62,955 bases of DNA from Rhodospirillales bacterium (GTDB taxonomy: Bacteria > Pseudomonadota > Alphaproteobacteria > UBA8366 > Aestuariispiraceae): NCBI GenBank assembly GCA_002696645.1, contig NZSA01000094.1, positions 26,068-89,022 on the forward strand, given 5' to 3'. This document shows positions 31,018 through 41,103 of the stretch, piece after piece. The translations under genes were made by a program, and so were the position numbers. How positions within the stretch are numbered: position 1 is the first letter of the stretch; each line of letters starts with the position of its first letter. The notes below the pieces were generated by a model. The model saw only the letters and a program-made list of their open reading frames with translations, was not told the origin of the DNA and made no database searches.

Positions 31018-32394
31018 ATGAAGGTTGTCATTTGTGGTGCCGGCCAGGTCGGTTTCCATATTGCCAGATATCTGTCCGGGGAAGACAACGATGTAACCGT
31101 TGTTGATCAATCCCCCGAATTGATTGGTAAGATTAACGATCAACTGGATGTTCAGGCCTTTGTCGGCCATGCCTCGCATCCCGATGTCCTGGAACGGGCA
31201 GGGGCGCGGGATGCCAATATGCTGATCGCGGTTACCTTCACCGACGAGGTGAATATGATCGCCTGTCAGGTGGCCCATACCTTGTTTAACGTGCCGACCA
31301 AGATCGCTCGGATCCGGCAACAGAGCTATTTGAACCCGATGTGGTCCAATCTGTTTGCCAGGGATCAATTGCCGATTGATGTCATTATCTCCCCGGAAAT
31401 TGAGGTCGCGCGTGCGATTGCCCGGCGCATTCGCGCACCCGGCGCCTTTGATATGATCCGCATGGGCGATGACAAGGTGCGTGTGATCGGCGTGCGATGC
31501 GATGACAAATGCCCGGTCATCCACACGCCATTGCGTCAGTTGACCTCCTTGTTTCCCGATCTGAACATCACGGTCTTGGCGATTTTTCGCAATGAGACCA
31601 TGCATATCCCGTCTGCCGACGATCAGATGCTGCCGGGGGATGATGTTTATTTCATTGCTGAAACCGACCATGTTCCCCGCGCCATGTCCGTCTTTGGTCA
31701 TGAGGAGAAGGAAGCCCGGCGCATTCTGATCGTGGGGGGCGGGAATATCGGCACCACCCTGGCAGAAGAATTGGAATCCAGTTCCGACGGGTATTCCGCC
31801 AAGATCGTTGAAATGGACAAGAACCGCGCCCGTCAAGTGGCGGAAGTCTTGCCGACAACGGTTGTTATCCAGGGTGATGCGCTGGATCATGAGATCTTGG
31901 AAGAAGCTGGCATTCGCAATGCAGAAGCGGTCGTTGCCGTCACTGATGACGATGAAACCAATATTCTGTGTTCCCTGCTGTGTAAGCGATTTGGCGTGGA
32001 TCGGGCAATTACCCTGGTGAACAAGAACTCCTATGGTCCCCTTATCACGACATTGGGGATTGATGTTGTCGTCAGCCCGCGTGAAATCACGGCGTCCACC
32101 ATTCTGCAGCATGTCCGACGGGGCCGCATTCGTCAGGTGCACAGCCTGCGCGACGGTTTTGCTGAATTGATCGAGGCGGAAGCGATGGAAACATCCAGCC
32201 TGGTCGGGGAGGCATTGCGCGATGCCAAACTGCCAAACGGCGTCATCATCGGGGCGATCATCCGGGGGGATGAGGTGATTATCCCTCGGCCCGATACGGT
32301 GGTTCGAACGAAGGACCGGGTGGTGCTGTTGGCGGCTGCCTCTGCCGTTAAGAAAATGGAAAAGATGTTCGCTGTAAGACTAGAATATTTCTAA
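31018..32394 (+). CDS. trkA: Trk system potassium uptake regulatory subunit TrkA
   Basis: TrkA is the cytoplasmic NAD(H)-binding gating subunit of the TrkH or TrkG potassium channel. The 458-residue protein has two tandem RCK units. The first starts with KVVICGAGQVGFHIARYLSG and the second with ILIVGGGNIGTTLAEELE near residue 235. Each Rossmann fold is followed by a TrkA-C domain, with the terminal one near PNGVIIGAIIRGDEVIIPRP. An AAGGGAG site precedes the ATG. trkA after ntrYX and before hfq is the standard alphaproteobacterial order. Confidence 0.96.
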   Translation: MKVVICGAGQVGFHIARYLSGEDNDVTVVDQSPELIGKINDQLDVQAFVGHASHPDVLERAGARDANMLIAVTFTDEVNMIACQVAHTLFNVPTKIARIRQQSYLNPMWSNLFARDQLPIDVIISPEIEVARAIARRIRAPGAFDMIRMGDDKVRVIGVRCDDKCPVIHTPLRQLTSLFPDLNITVLAIFRNETMHIPSADDQMLPGDDVYFIAETDHVPRAMSVFGHEEKEARRILIVGGGNIGTTLAEELESSSDGYSAKIVEMDKNRARQVAEVLPTTVVIQGDALDHEILEEAGIRNAEAVVAVTDDDETNILCSLLCKRFGVDRAITLVNKNSYGPLITTLGIDVVVSPREITASTILQHVRRGRIRQVHSLRDGFAELIEAEAMETSSLVGEALRDAKLPNGVIIGAIIRGDEVIIPRPDTVVRTKDRVVLLAAASAVKKMEKMFAVRLEYF

Positions 32395-32408
32395 TAGAAA
32401 GCTGATTC

Positions 32409-33098
32409 GTGAATTCTTCTGACCTGCCGCCGCCAAAAGCCATTTTGTATGACTGGGACAACACTTTGGTGGACACCTGGCCGGTTATTCATGGCGCGAT
32501 GAATGGTCTGTTTCGCAAAATGGAGATGCCGGAATGGACGCTGGCTGAAACCCGAAACAGGGTGCGCCATTCGATGCGTGATTCCTTTCCCGTCATGTTC
32601 GGGGATCGGTGGGAAGAAGCGCGCGACATCTTTTATGCGGAATTCGAAGCCATCCATATGCAGGCGCTTGTTGCGGCCCCTGGCGCAGCGTCTTTTCTGC
32701 ACGCCGTTCATACAAAGGGCATTCCACAGGCTGTGATTTCCAACAAGCAGGGGCGGTTCCTTCGCAAAGAAGCTGCGCATCTGGACTGGGATGTGTATTT
32801 TCACGCACTGGTGGGGGCAGGGGATGCGGCACGCGACAAGCCATCCCCGGAACCGGTTTCCATGGCGTTACAGGGATTGCGCGATGCAGGCGGCGATTTA
32901 CAGCCCGGACCGGATATCTACTTCATCGGTGATTCTGGTGTGGATATGCAAATTGCCCATGCAACAGGGCTGACGCCAATCCTTATTCATGCCGATCCGG
33001 ACCTGGATGGGGAATATGCGGATTGCCGGCCTGCGCGAATATTTGGCCATTTGGACGCACTGCACGCTTTTTTGGCGACGGATCGTTCCTATATCTGA
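32409..33098 (+). CDS. HAD-superfamily hydrolase, phosphoglycolate phosphatase-like
   Basis: This 229-residue protein belongs to HAD subfamily IA. Motif I is YDWDNTLVDT with the nucleophilic Asp; motif II is the Ser in AVISNKQGRFLR; motif III is the Lys in RDKPSPEP; motif IV is YFIGDSGVDMQIA. The helical cap lies between motifs I and II. Substrate cannot be fixed from sequence; Gph-like sugar or nucleotide phosphates are plausible. It starts at a GTG 14 bp after trkA and precedes hfq. Confidence 0.87.
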   Translation: MNSSDLPPPKAILYDWDNTLVDTWPVIHGAMNGLFRKMEMPEWTLAETRNRVRHSMRDSFPVMFGDRWEEARDIFYAEFEAIHMQALVAAPGAASFLHAVHTKGIPQAVISNKQGRFLRKEAAHLDWDVYFHALVGAGDAARDKPSPEPVSMALQGLRDAGGDLQPGPDIYFIGDSGVDMQIAHATGLTPILIHADPDLDGEYADCRPARIFGHLDALHAFLATDRSYI

Positions 33099-33151
33099 TA
33101 GTGTGCGTTAAATCTGGTGGGGACCAAGATCCTGCCACACAAATACGACAA

Positions 33152-33184
33152 CTCTTAAACCCGGGCTTTTTCAGGGTTTAAGAG
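33152..33184. repeat. Perfect 11-bp inverted repeat in the hfq upstream region
   Basis: CTCTTAAACCC (33152-33162) and GGGTTTAAGAG (33174-33184) are perfect reverse complements around an 11-nt loop. The right arm ends 90 bp before the hfq ATG. No uridine run follows the stem, so it is either a structured 5' leader, an operator or a weak terminator for the HAD gene. Confidence 0.6.
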
Positions 33185-33274
33185 CGTATTCTTGTGGAAA
33201 GTCCCCGATGATAGAATAACTTAGACTGCGCGTTTGTGCTAATAACAACAAAGTTGCAAGGAAAGGGGGCATTT

Positions 33275-33532
33275 ATGTCGTCCGACAAGAACCAGAACCT
33301 CCAGGATACGTTTTTAAATCATCTCCGGAAGAACAAAGCTCCGGTCACGGTGTTCCTCGTCAATGGCGTAAAGCTGCAGGGCATCGTTACATGGTTTGAT
33401 AACTTCTGCGTGCTTTTGCGCCGGGATGCGCATTCACAGCTGGTGTATAAGCATGCGATTTCAACCGTCATGCCGGCGACGCCGGTGCAATTATTCGAGC
33501 CATCCGAAACGGATGGTGTCGAGGAAAGCTAA
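33275..33532 (+). CDS. hfq: RNA chaperone Hfq
   Basis: Hfq is the Sm-like hexameric RNA chaperone that pairs small RNAs with mRNAs. The 85-residue protein shows the Sm1 motif ([20 protein letters not shown]) and the Sm2 motif ([12 protein letters not shown]). The start is set at the ATG at 33275, because AAGGGGG lies just upstream and the conserved N-terminus begins there; an upstream in-frame start would add 13 non-homologous residues. It is 6 bp before hflX. Confidence 0.97.
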   Translation: MSSDKNQNLQDTFLNHLRKNKAPVTVFLVNGVKLQGIVTWFDNFCVLLRRDAHSQLVYKHAISTVMPATPVQLFEPSETDGVEES

Positions 33533-33538
33533 GCGGAT

Positions 33539-34897
33539 TTGACTGAAAAGCTTCAAGACTCTGGTGAGTGGGGCTGGTCGGAGACCGGCGCCCGCCGCGC
33601 CGCTGTGCTGTATCCCGAAATACCGGGCGTGACATTGAAACGCCGGAACCCGGACGCACGTCTGGAAGAAGCGATCGGCCTTGCCCGGGCGATTGAACTG
33701 GACGTTGTTCATGCGGAACATGTGCGCCTGAACAAGCCGGTTCCGGCCACATTGCTGGGCGGTGGTCTGGTTGAGCGTTTGCATGGTTTGTGTGCCGCGC
33801 TTGAGGTTGAATTGCTGATCGTGGATGCCTCGCTTAGCCCGGTTCAACAGCGCAACCTGGAACGCGCCCTGGAAACAAAGGTCATTGATCGTACTGGGCT
33901 TATCCTTGAGATCTTTGGAGCACGGGCGCGGACCCATGAGGGGCGCTTACAGGTTGAACTGGCGGCGCTGACCTTCCAGCGGTCCCGGCTGGTGCGCAGT
34001 TGGACGCACTTGGAGCGGCAGCGGGGTGGTCTGGGCTTTATCGGGGGACCTGGGGAAAGCCAGATTGAGCTTGATAGACGTTTAATTGATGAGCGAATTG
34101 TCCGCCTGAAGAAAGAATTGGAGCAGGTGGCCAGAACCCGCGGGCTGCACCGTAAGGCGCGGGAAAAGGTGCCTTATCCGGTTGTCTCTCTGGTTGGTTA
34201 CACCAATGCCGGGAAATCCACCCTGTTCAATCGGTTAACTGATTCCGCTGTCATGGCGAAGGATATGCTGTTTGCGACCCTGGACCCAACCATGCGCAAG
34301 GTGGTTCTGCCATCGGGCCGCACCGCGATCCTGTCTGATACGGTGGGATTTATCTCTGACCTGCCAACGGATCTGATTGCGGCTTTCCGGGCGACATTGG
34401 AAGAAGTGCGCTCTGCCCAAGTGCTGGTGCATGTCCGTGATATCGCCGCCCTGGATACTGATGTCGAAAAGGCCGATGTTGAGAAAGTTCTAGGCTCTTT
34501 GGATATCGCACCCGATACGGTGGTTATGGAGGCCTGGAACAAGGTTGATACAATGCCAGCCGATATCCGCGCCGCGACGGAACAGCGGGCCGCGCTGATC
34601 CGATCCGGGGAAGAGGATGTTGATGCCTTTGCCATCTCTGCCATGGAAGGCACGGGGTTTGATCCCTTGCTGACGGCCATTGATGAGGCCTTGGCGCGGT
34701 TCCGCGTTGAAGCAAATGTTGAGATATCAGCCGGTGACGGCGCTGCTATGGCCTGGCTGCATGAAAATGGGGATGTGCTGGACGATTTGACAGATCGGGA
34801 AGCTGGAGACGGAACCTCGGTTCTTTTGACCGTGGCCCTGGATCCGACCGATTGGAAGCGGTTTGAACAGCGTTTTGGCTATAAAGCCCTGTCATAA
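33539..34897 (+). CDS. hflX: Ribosome-associated GTPase HflX
   Basis: HflX is a translational GTPase-like factor that splits stalled ribosomes. The 452-residue protein has the HflX N-terminal domain (DARLEEAIGLARAIELD), a coiled-coil linker (GGPGESQIELDRRLIDERI) and the G domain with G1 GYTNAGKSTLFN, G3 DTVGF and G4 NKVD. A C-terminal domain of about 80 residues ends the protein. A TTG start 6 bp after hfq is the best fit to the family length. The hfq-hflX pairing is ancestral. Confidence 0.95.
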   Translation: MTEKLQDSGEWGWSETGARRAAVLYPEIPGVTLKRRNPDARLEEAIGLARAIELDVVHAEHVRLNKPVPATLLGGGLVERLHGLCAALEVELLIVDASLSPVQQRNLERALETKVIDRTGLILEIFGARARTHEGRLQVELAALTFQRSRLVRSWTHLERQRGGLGFIGGPGESQIELDRRLIDERIVRLKKELEQVARTRGLHRKAREKVPYPVVSLVGYTNAGKSTLFNRLTDSAVMAKDMLFATLDPTMRKVVLPSGRTAILSDTVGFISDLPTDLIAAFRATLEEVRSAQVLVHVRDIAALDTDVEKADVEKVLGSLDIAPDTVVMEAWNKVDTMPADIRAATEQRAALIRSGEEDVDAFAISAMEGTGFDPLLTAIDEALARFRVEANVEISAGDGAAMAWLHENGDVLDDLTDREAGDGTSVLLTVALDPTDWKRFEQRFGYKALS

Positions 34898-34939
34898 AAC
34901 TTTCTTTGGCGGTTTCCGGCTTATTTCAGTTCGTCTCCA

Positions 34940-34967
34940 TTGACAATTACACAACAATTCGTATATG
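34940..34967 (+). promoter_or_regulatory. Probable groESL promoter
   Basis: A perfect -35 hexamer TTGACA (34940-34945) is followed after 16 bp by TATATG (34962-34967). The CIRCE operator starts three bases downstream, where HrcA would block the initiating polymerase. This fits housekeeping-sigma control; a heat-shock sigma promoter is not seen. Confidence 0.65.
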
Positions 34968-34969
34968 CG

Positions 34970-34996
34970 CTAGCACTCACTAAGGGGGAGTGCTAA
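34970..34996. promoter_or_regulatory. CIRCE operator (HrcA binding site)
   Basis: CTAGCACTC, nine bases, GAGTGCTAA. This differs from the CIRCE consensus (TTAGCACTC-N9-GAGTGCTAA) at only one base. It lies between the promoter and groES, so HrcA represses the operon until heat stress. hrcA itself is not in the window. Confidence 0.95.
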
Positions 34997-35085
34997 CAGC
35001 GCTTTCTCAGGACAGATTGGGGGCGATGGTTCACATCAGGTGGGCCCGCCTAGACCAGGACGAAGTTTTTGAAGGGGAAATGACC

Positions 35086-35373
35086 ATGAAATTCCGGCCT
35101 CTGCACGATCGCGTACTAGTTAAACGCGTTGAGAGCGAGACCAAGACCGCAACAGGCATCATTATTCCTGACACGGCACAAGAAAAGCCGATGCAGGGTA
35201 AAGTGATCGCCGCGGGCTCTGGCACGATCAAAGAAGACGGCAGCGTTCGTAAGCTGGACGTCAAAAAGGGCGACACCGTCCTGTTTGGCAAATGGTCCGG
35301 CACCGAAGTCAAAATTGACGGCGACGATCTGCTGATCATGAAAGAATCTGACATCATGGGCATCATTGAATAA
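35086..35373 (+). CDS. groES: Co-chaperonin GroES
   Basis: GroES caps the GroEL chamber. The 95-residue protein shows [14 protein letters not shown], the mobile loop region around [14 protein letters not shown], and the C-terminal [15 protein letters not shown]. The ATG at 35086 has GAAGGGGA upstream and gives the normal family length; the longer open frame beginning near 34990 starts inside the CIRCE element and is rejected. It is first in a groES-groEL operon. Confidence 0.97.
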   Translation: MKFRPLHDRVLVKRVESETKTATGIIIPDTAQEKPMQGKVIAAGSGTIKEDGSVRKLDVKKGDTVLFGKWSGTEVKIDGDDLLIMKESDIMGIIE

Positions 35374-35387
35374 CAGCGCGATGACGG

Positions 35388-35414
35388 GGCGGGGAAAGGA
35401 TCCTCGCCTTTTTT
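35388..35414 (+). terminator. Intercistronic terminator or attenuator between groES and groEL
   Basis: An 8-bp stem (GGCGGGGA with TCCTCGCC, one G-U pair) with a 5-nt loop is followed directly by six T. This is the structure of an intrinsic terminator, placed inside an operon. Partial termination would yield more groES than groEL message. Confidence 0.7.
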
Positions 35415-35426
35415 ATTGCCAGCTGA

Positions 35427-37115
<1,689 letters not shown>

Positions 37116-37158
37116 GCATCACGCTGACCTAGCCTACGCCTAAGAAACTAAAGATTGA

Positions 37159-37187
37159 GGCCGTCGGATCCGTCCGGCGGCCTTTTT
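37159..37187 (+). terminator. Intrinsic terminator after groEL
   Basis: A 10-bp stem, GGCCGTCGGA with TCCGGCGGCC (one G-U pair), around a TCCG tetraloop is followed by TTTTT. It lies 44 bp after the groEL stop and should end the groESL transcript. Confidence 0.9.
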
Positions 37188-37274
37188 CTGTATCAGGCGT
37201 CTGGATTGAGTCTTTAATCCTTTGGCGCATCCCATTAGGTTGGCTCCATAACAGTTACAAATGAGGCCCTCTTT

Positions 37275-38291
37275 ATGTCCCGCACATTGATGCTTGATCA
37301 GGTTCATGCGCTCAGTAAGGCAGCACTGATCGGGGCAGGGACATTAGAAGAGTCTGCGTCCATTGTGGCTGACAGCATCGTCGATGCGGAGGCCGAGGGC
37401 ATCCGCGCCGTCGGATTGGCCTATCTGCCTTACTATTGTCAGCATGTCCGCGTTGGAAAGGTTTCAGGCCTTGCGGTGCCGAAGGTGAAGCAGACCGGCA
37501 AGGCCGCCCTGATGGCCGATGCGCGCAACGGGTTCTGCCATCCCGCCTATGTGGAGGGGGAGAAGAAATTCTACACCCTTGCCCGAAATTGCGGCATTGC
37601 CGGGTTTGGTATTCAGCATTCCTATGCCTCTGGCGTGATCGGTTGGTTCGTGGATCGCATTGCCAAGGCCGGACTGGTTGGATTCTGCTTCACCAATGCC
37701 TCGGCATCCATGGCGCCGGCCGGGGGAAATCGTCCGCTGTTTGGCACCAATCCCATTGCCTTTGGCGTGCCCCGTGACGGCAAGCCGCCCCTGGTAATCG
37801 ATCAATCCTCTACAGCCACATCCCGTGTCAGTATCGCGGCCAAGATGGAAGCGGGGGAGCCGATACCGGAAGGGTGGGGCCTGGATGCGATGGGCAATCC
37901 CTGTACCGATGCCAAGACAGTTCTGGGCGAGGGGTCTATGGCCCCGTCTGGCGGCTATAAAGGGGGCGGATTGGCGTTATTGGTGGAAATCATGGCCGCT
38001 GGATTGACAGGGGCGAATTGGTCCTTTGAGGCATCGGATTTGGGCAATGATGCCGGTGGCCCGCCGGATATCGGACAATTCTTTATGGCGATTGATCCGA
38101 CCGCTTTTGGAGGCGCGAATTTTTCCGCCCGGATCGAAACTCTGTTTCAGGCGATGCTGGATCAGGACGGGGTGCGCCTGCCGGGGGACCGGCGCCACGC
38201 GCATCGCCTGAAGGCGGCACGGGAAGGGGTCGTGGTTCCAGATAATCTATTTCAGACGTTGCGCGACTATGCCCGCGGAGAGGCCGCGTGA
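37275..38291 (+). CDS. Ldh-family (malate/L-lactate/sulfolactate) NAD(P)-dependent dehydrogenase
   Basis: The 338-residue protein belongs to the non-Rossmann Ldh/YbiC/ComC family of 2-hydroxyacid dehydrogenases. Visible motifs are the catalytic-His region GIQHSYASGVIGWF, the dinucleotide-binding segment RPLFGTNPIAFGVP, VIDQSSTATSRV and the C-terminal SGGYKGGGLALLVEIMA. Relatives use malate, lactate, ureidoglycolate, sulfolactate or delta-1-piperideine-2-carboxylate, and the substrate is not evident here. It overlaps the next gene by 4 bp (GTGA), so the two are co-translated. Confidence 0.88.
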   Translation: MSRTLMLDQVHALSKAALIGAGTLEESASIVADSIVDAEAEGIRAVGLAYLPYYCQHVRVGKVSGLAVPKVKQTGKAALMADARNGFCHPAYVEGEKKFYTLARNCGIAGFGIQHSYASGVIGWFVDRIAKAGLVGFCFTNASASMAPAGGNRPLFGTNPIAFGVPRDGKPPLVIDQSSTATSRVSIAAKMEAGEPIPEGWGLDAMGNPCTDAKTVLGEGSMAPSGGYKGGGLALLVEIMAAGLTGANWSFEASDLGNDAGGPPDIGQFFMAIDPTAFGGANFSARIETLFQAMLDQDGVRLPGDRRHAHRLKAAREGVVVPDNLFQTLRDYARGEAA

Positions 38292-39106
38292 CAGCGGCGG
38301 CGCGGGTTGATCCGGATAAGGTTCAATCGATCCTGCGGGATGTCGCGGAAAGAATCGTCCTGCCGCGCTTTGATGGGTTGGCAAAGCATGAAATCATCGA
38401 AAAGGCCCCCGGTGATCTGGTCACCGTCGCGGATATCGAGGCGGAACATGTCCTGACAGAGGCTTTGTCGGCCCTGTTGCCGGGATCCCGTGTTGTTGGG
38501 GAGGAGGCTTATTCCAAATCCAATGACATCCTGGATCGGTTTGATACGCCAGGCCCTGTCTGGCTGATTGATCCGATTGATGGTACGAAGAACTTCACCA
38601 AGGCGAGTGAAACCTTCTGCATGATGGTGGCCCTGGTGGAGAATAACCGCCCGGTTATGGGCTGGATCCATGACCCCATTCCCAATCGCACCGTCTTTGC
38701 AGCAGAGGGTGAGGGGGCCTGGCTGGACGGAACACGGCTGATAATACCAGACCCGCCAGCAGATTCAGCGAAAGTCGGTTTGATCAATACTTGGTATTTT
38801 GATGAACCCAAGCGCAGCGCGTTGCGTAGTGCGGCGCGGGCGCGGTTTGGCGAATTGGTGTCCCTATCCTGCGCCGGCCATGACTTTTTGGCCCAAACAT
38901 TGGGGTCGCGCCATTTCAGCTTTTACCGACGGTTATGGCCCTGGGATCATGCGCCAGGAACCTTGTTGATCCGAGAGGCAGGCGGCCATGTCGCGCGCAT
39001 CGACGATGCCCCCTATCAGGCCGGAACACGCGTCCACGGTCTGTTGAGCGCACCAAACAAAGAGGTTTGGACGTCAATCCGCGATTACCTGTTGCTGGAT
39101 TTTTAA
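38288..39106 (+). CDS. Inositol monophosphatase-family phosphatase
   Basis: The 272-residue protein is a Mg-dependent, Li-sensitive-type phosphatase. Motif A, WLIDPIDGTKNF, carries the metal-binding Asp residues. The upstream Glu lies in VVGEEAYSKS. The C-terminal motif is WPWDHAPGTLLIREAGG. The family includes inositol monophosphatase, histidinol phosphatase, fructose bisphosphatase and 3'-phosphoadenosine 5'-phosphate phosphatase. The AA segment EVLRYGD seen in CysQ is not obvious, so no specific assignment is made. It is translationally coupled to the upstream dehydrogenase, hinting at a shared pathway. Confidence 0.87.
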   Translation: MTAAARVDPDKVQSILRDVAERIVLPRFDGLAKHEIIEKAPGDLVTVADIEAEHVLTEALSALLPGSRVVGEEAYSKSNDILDRFDTPGPVWLIDPIDGTKNFTKASETFCMMVALVENNRPVMGWIHDPIPNRTVFAAEGEGAWLDGTRLIIPDPPADSAKVGLINTWYFDEPKRSALRSAARARFGELVSLSCAGHDFLAQTLGSRHFSFYRRLWPWDHAPGTLLIREAGGHVARIDDAPYQAGTRVHGLLSAPNKEVWTSIRDYLLLDF

Positions 39107-40386
39107 TCCACCAGAAGAACCAGTGCCTCTTCCGAGAAGGCTTGAATGGCAGCCTCTATCTTTTCATCGATCTTACCATCGATTGGGCCCTGATAGTATC
39201 CGCGCTTCTGGAGGTATTCCTGATACATCTGAACGCGATCTGCACCGCCTAATTCCATGGACAGGCGATAGAATTTCATCGCCTGACCCTGATCGCCCAA
39301 CAGGGTATGAACCGCAGCCGCCGTATCAGCATTATCGGCATTTTCGTCCAGTTTCAGCGACTTTTCGACATAGTCCAATGCCGCTTTCGGGTCGCGAAAG
39401 GATTTGTCTTCCGCAGCGACAAGCAACCATGCGATGGAATTGTAATAGTCCGATATCGGCTGGATCTGGACCGCAACATTCAGATTATCAAACGCCTGTT
39501 GATAGTCTTTGCGGTCCATATAAATCATGCCGCGGCGATGCCAGGCAACGGCCCGTGTCGGGTCCAGATTGATCGCCTGGGTATAATCCGCCAGCGCGGC
39601 ATCGATGTTATCGGTCCGCTGATTTGCCATTCCCCGGAACATAAGGGCATCCGGATTTTCTTCGCCATGGTCGATAGCGAAACTGAAATCTGTGAGCGCC
39701 TCTGTCGGATTGCCCCCGAACAGATAGGCCAGGCCCCGTCTGGTATACAGCGAATACCGGTTAGGATCGATGTCGATGGCCTTTGTATAGGCGGCCTGCG
39801 CGGTATCGAACTGCTTCAGTTCTACATGCAGATTACCCAGCGTCACCAATGTGTTGATGTCCAGCGGGTCAATTTTCTGTGCCTGATCAAGGTCACGCAG
39901 GGCGGCGTCAATATTGCCCATCTGGGCATAGCTGGAGGCACGACCGGCATAAAGTGCCGCTACCTTTGGCGCGATTTGTAGGGCCAGGTCATAGTCCTGT
40001 ATCGCCTTTTGATGCTCCCCCATATCGTCAAATGTGCGGGCGCGCCCATCCAGAAAGCCGATATTGTTGGGCGCCAGATCAAGTGCTTCGGTAAAGTCTC
40101 TCAGCGCCGCAGTATAATCAAAGAGGTCAAGAAAGGCCGATGCGCGATAGGCCAGGGCGGTTGCGCGCCCCTCAGTGGACAGGATTTCACTATCCAGCAA
40201 TGTTGTGCATATGTCGCGTCGTTGACTGGGCGTATTGCCTGCCCCCAGACAGCCCCTCAGCAATTGGGTCATTTTCTGCGGGGTGTCGCCGTCCGGGCTG
40301 TTGTTTAGCATCTGACCATAGCCGATCGTCGGCAGAAGGCAGGAAAGAAACAGGGTGAAAGCAAGGGTTCGAATGCGTACCATCAT
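39103..40386 (-). CDS. Secreted TPR-repeat protein with C-terminal peptidoglycan-binding-like motif
   Basis: A 427-residue protein with a signal peptide (hydrophobic TLAFTLFLSCLLPTIGYG, residues 7-24). At least seven tetratricopeptide repeats follow from about residue 75 to 310, recognisable by A-x-Y-x-R/G-x-A and ALxDFxxA patterns such as AALRDFTEALDLAP and AIQDYDLALQIAP. The last 30 residues, LQKRGYYQGPIDGKIDEKIE and AIQAF, resemble the PG_binding_1 domain. A periplasmic scaffold role in the envelope is inferred. The stop overlaps the end of the opposing phosphatase gene. Confidence 0.82.
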   Translation of the reverse strand: MMVRIRTLAFTLFLSCLLPTIGYGQMLNNSPDGDTPQKMTQLLRGCLGAGNTPSQRRDICTTLLDSEILSTEGRATALAYRASAFLDLFDYTAALRDFTEALDLAPNNIGFLDGRARTFDDMGEHQKAIQDYDLALQIAPKVAALYAGRASSYAQMGNIDAALRDLDQAQKIDPLDINTLVTLGNLHVELKQFDTAQAAYTKAIDIDPNRYSLYTRRGLAYLFGGNPTEALTDFSFAIDHGEENPDALMFRGMANQRTDNIDAALADYTQAINLDPTRAVAWHRRGMIYMDRKDYQQAFDNLNVAVQIQPISDYYNSIAWLLVAAEDKSFRDPKAALDYVEKSLKLDENADNADTAAAVHTLLGDQGQAMKFYRLSMELGGADRVQMYQEYLQKRGYYQGPIDGKIDEKIEAAIQAFSEEALVLLVD

Positions 40387-40490
40387 GAACTGAGCCTTTT
40401 GGATCGTCTGTTGCTATAACGTAACGCAGTATGGCGGTGTTTCAATCTGTCATCCTTCCATTCCGGCCTGGATATTGCGAGAGTGTGGGC

Positions 40491-41015
40491 ATGAAGACAG
40501 TATTCTTGACCGCCCTGATCCTCGTATTGTCTGGCATGTCTGCTGCGGCGCAGACAGTGCCGGATCATCCATTCACCAATGCCACGGGCGCAGGGCCTGA
40601 AACGACAACAGAGCGGGAACAGGATAATCTGCCCTATCCCCCTGCAAAACCTGAATTTCTGTTGCGTATGTCTAAAAAGGAATGCCAGACGGTCTTGCGC
40701 CGCGCCGTTGTGCCCAGTGCGGACTATGTTCCGGGGCTGGATATACGGGGCAATGCCGTTGCCGGGGCGACTCTTCCGGGGACCTTAACCGCACAGGATA
40801 TCCTGCCGGAAGAGATCGCCTTCGAACTGGCGCTGAATCCGATGGTTTTCGCTGGAAATCCGACGCTGCAGACCCTGTTTGCCAATTCATCAACCAGTCT
40901 GGGGATGGTCCGATACAATCTTGCATCCGGGAAGCTGACCCTGAATGACAAAGCCCTGACACCTGATACCGAGGCAGAAATAATCGCCCTGTGCCAGCAG
41001 GCCGTTCAGCGATAG
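40491..41015 (+). CDS. Hypothetical secreted protein
   Basis: A 174-residue protein with a clear signal peptide ([21 protein letters not shown], cleavage near residue 20). The mature part has no recognised domain. It contains a Pro-rich N-terminal stretch ([11 protein letters not shown]) and two Cys that could form a disulfide (KECQTVL and ALCQQAV). The ATG at 40491 is chosen because the signal peptide begins there; the longer frame adds 20 unlikely residues. It is 88 bp upstream of proS. Periplasmic location is inferred. Confidence 0.72.
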   Translation: MKTVFLTALILVLSGMSAAAQTVPDHPFTNATGAGPETTTEREQDNLPYPPAKPEFLLRMSKKECQTVLRRAVVPSADYVPGLDIRGNAVAGATLPGTLTAQDILPEEIAFELALNPMVFAGNPTLQTLFANSSTSLGMVRYNLASGKLTLNDKALTPDTEAEIIALCQQAVQR

Positions 41016-41103
41016 CGCATCCACTGACTGCGGCTTTACCTTCACGGCGCTAGGCCTTAGATTGCGCGCACTTAACAACCTTAGCCTTAAGGGTAGATTT
41101 CTG

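Noticed and set aside
34990..35085. Longer groES start
   Set aside because: It would begin inside the CIRCE operator; the ATG at 35086 has a good ribosome binding site and gives normal length.
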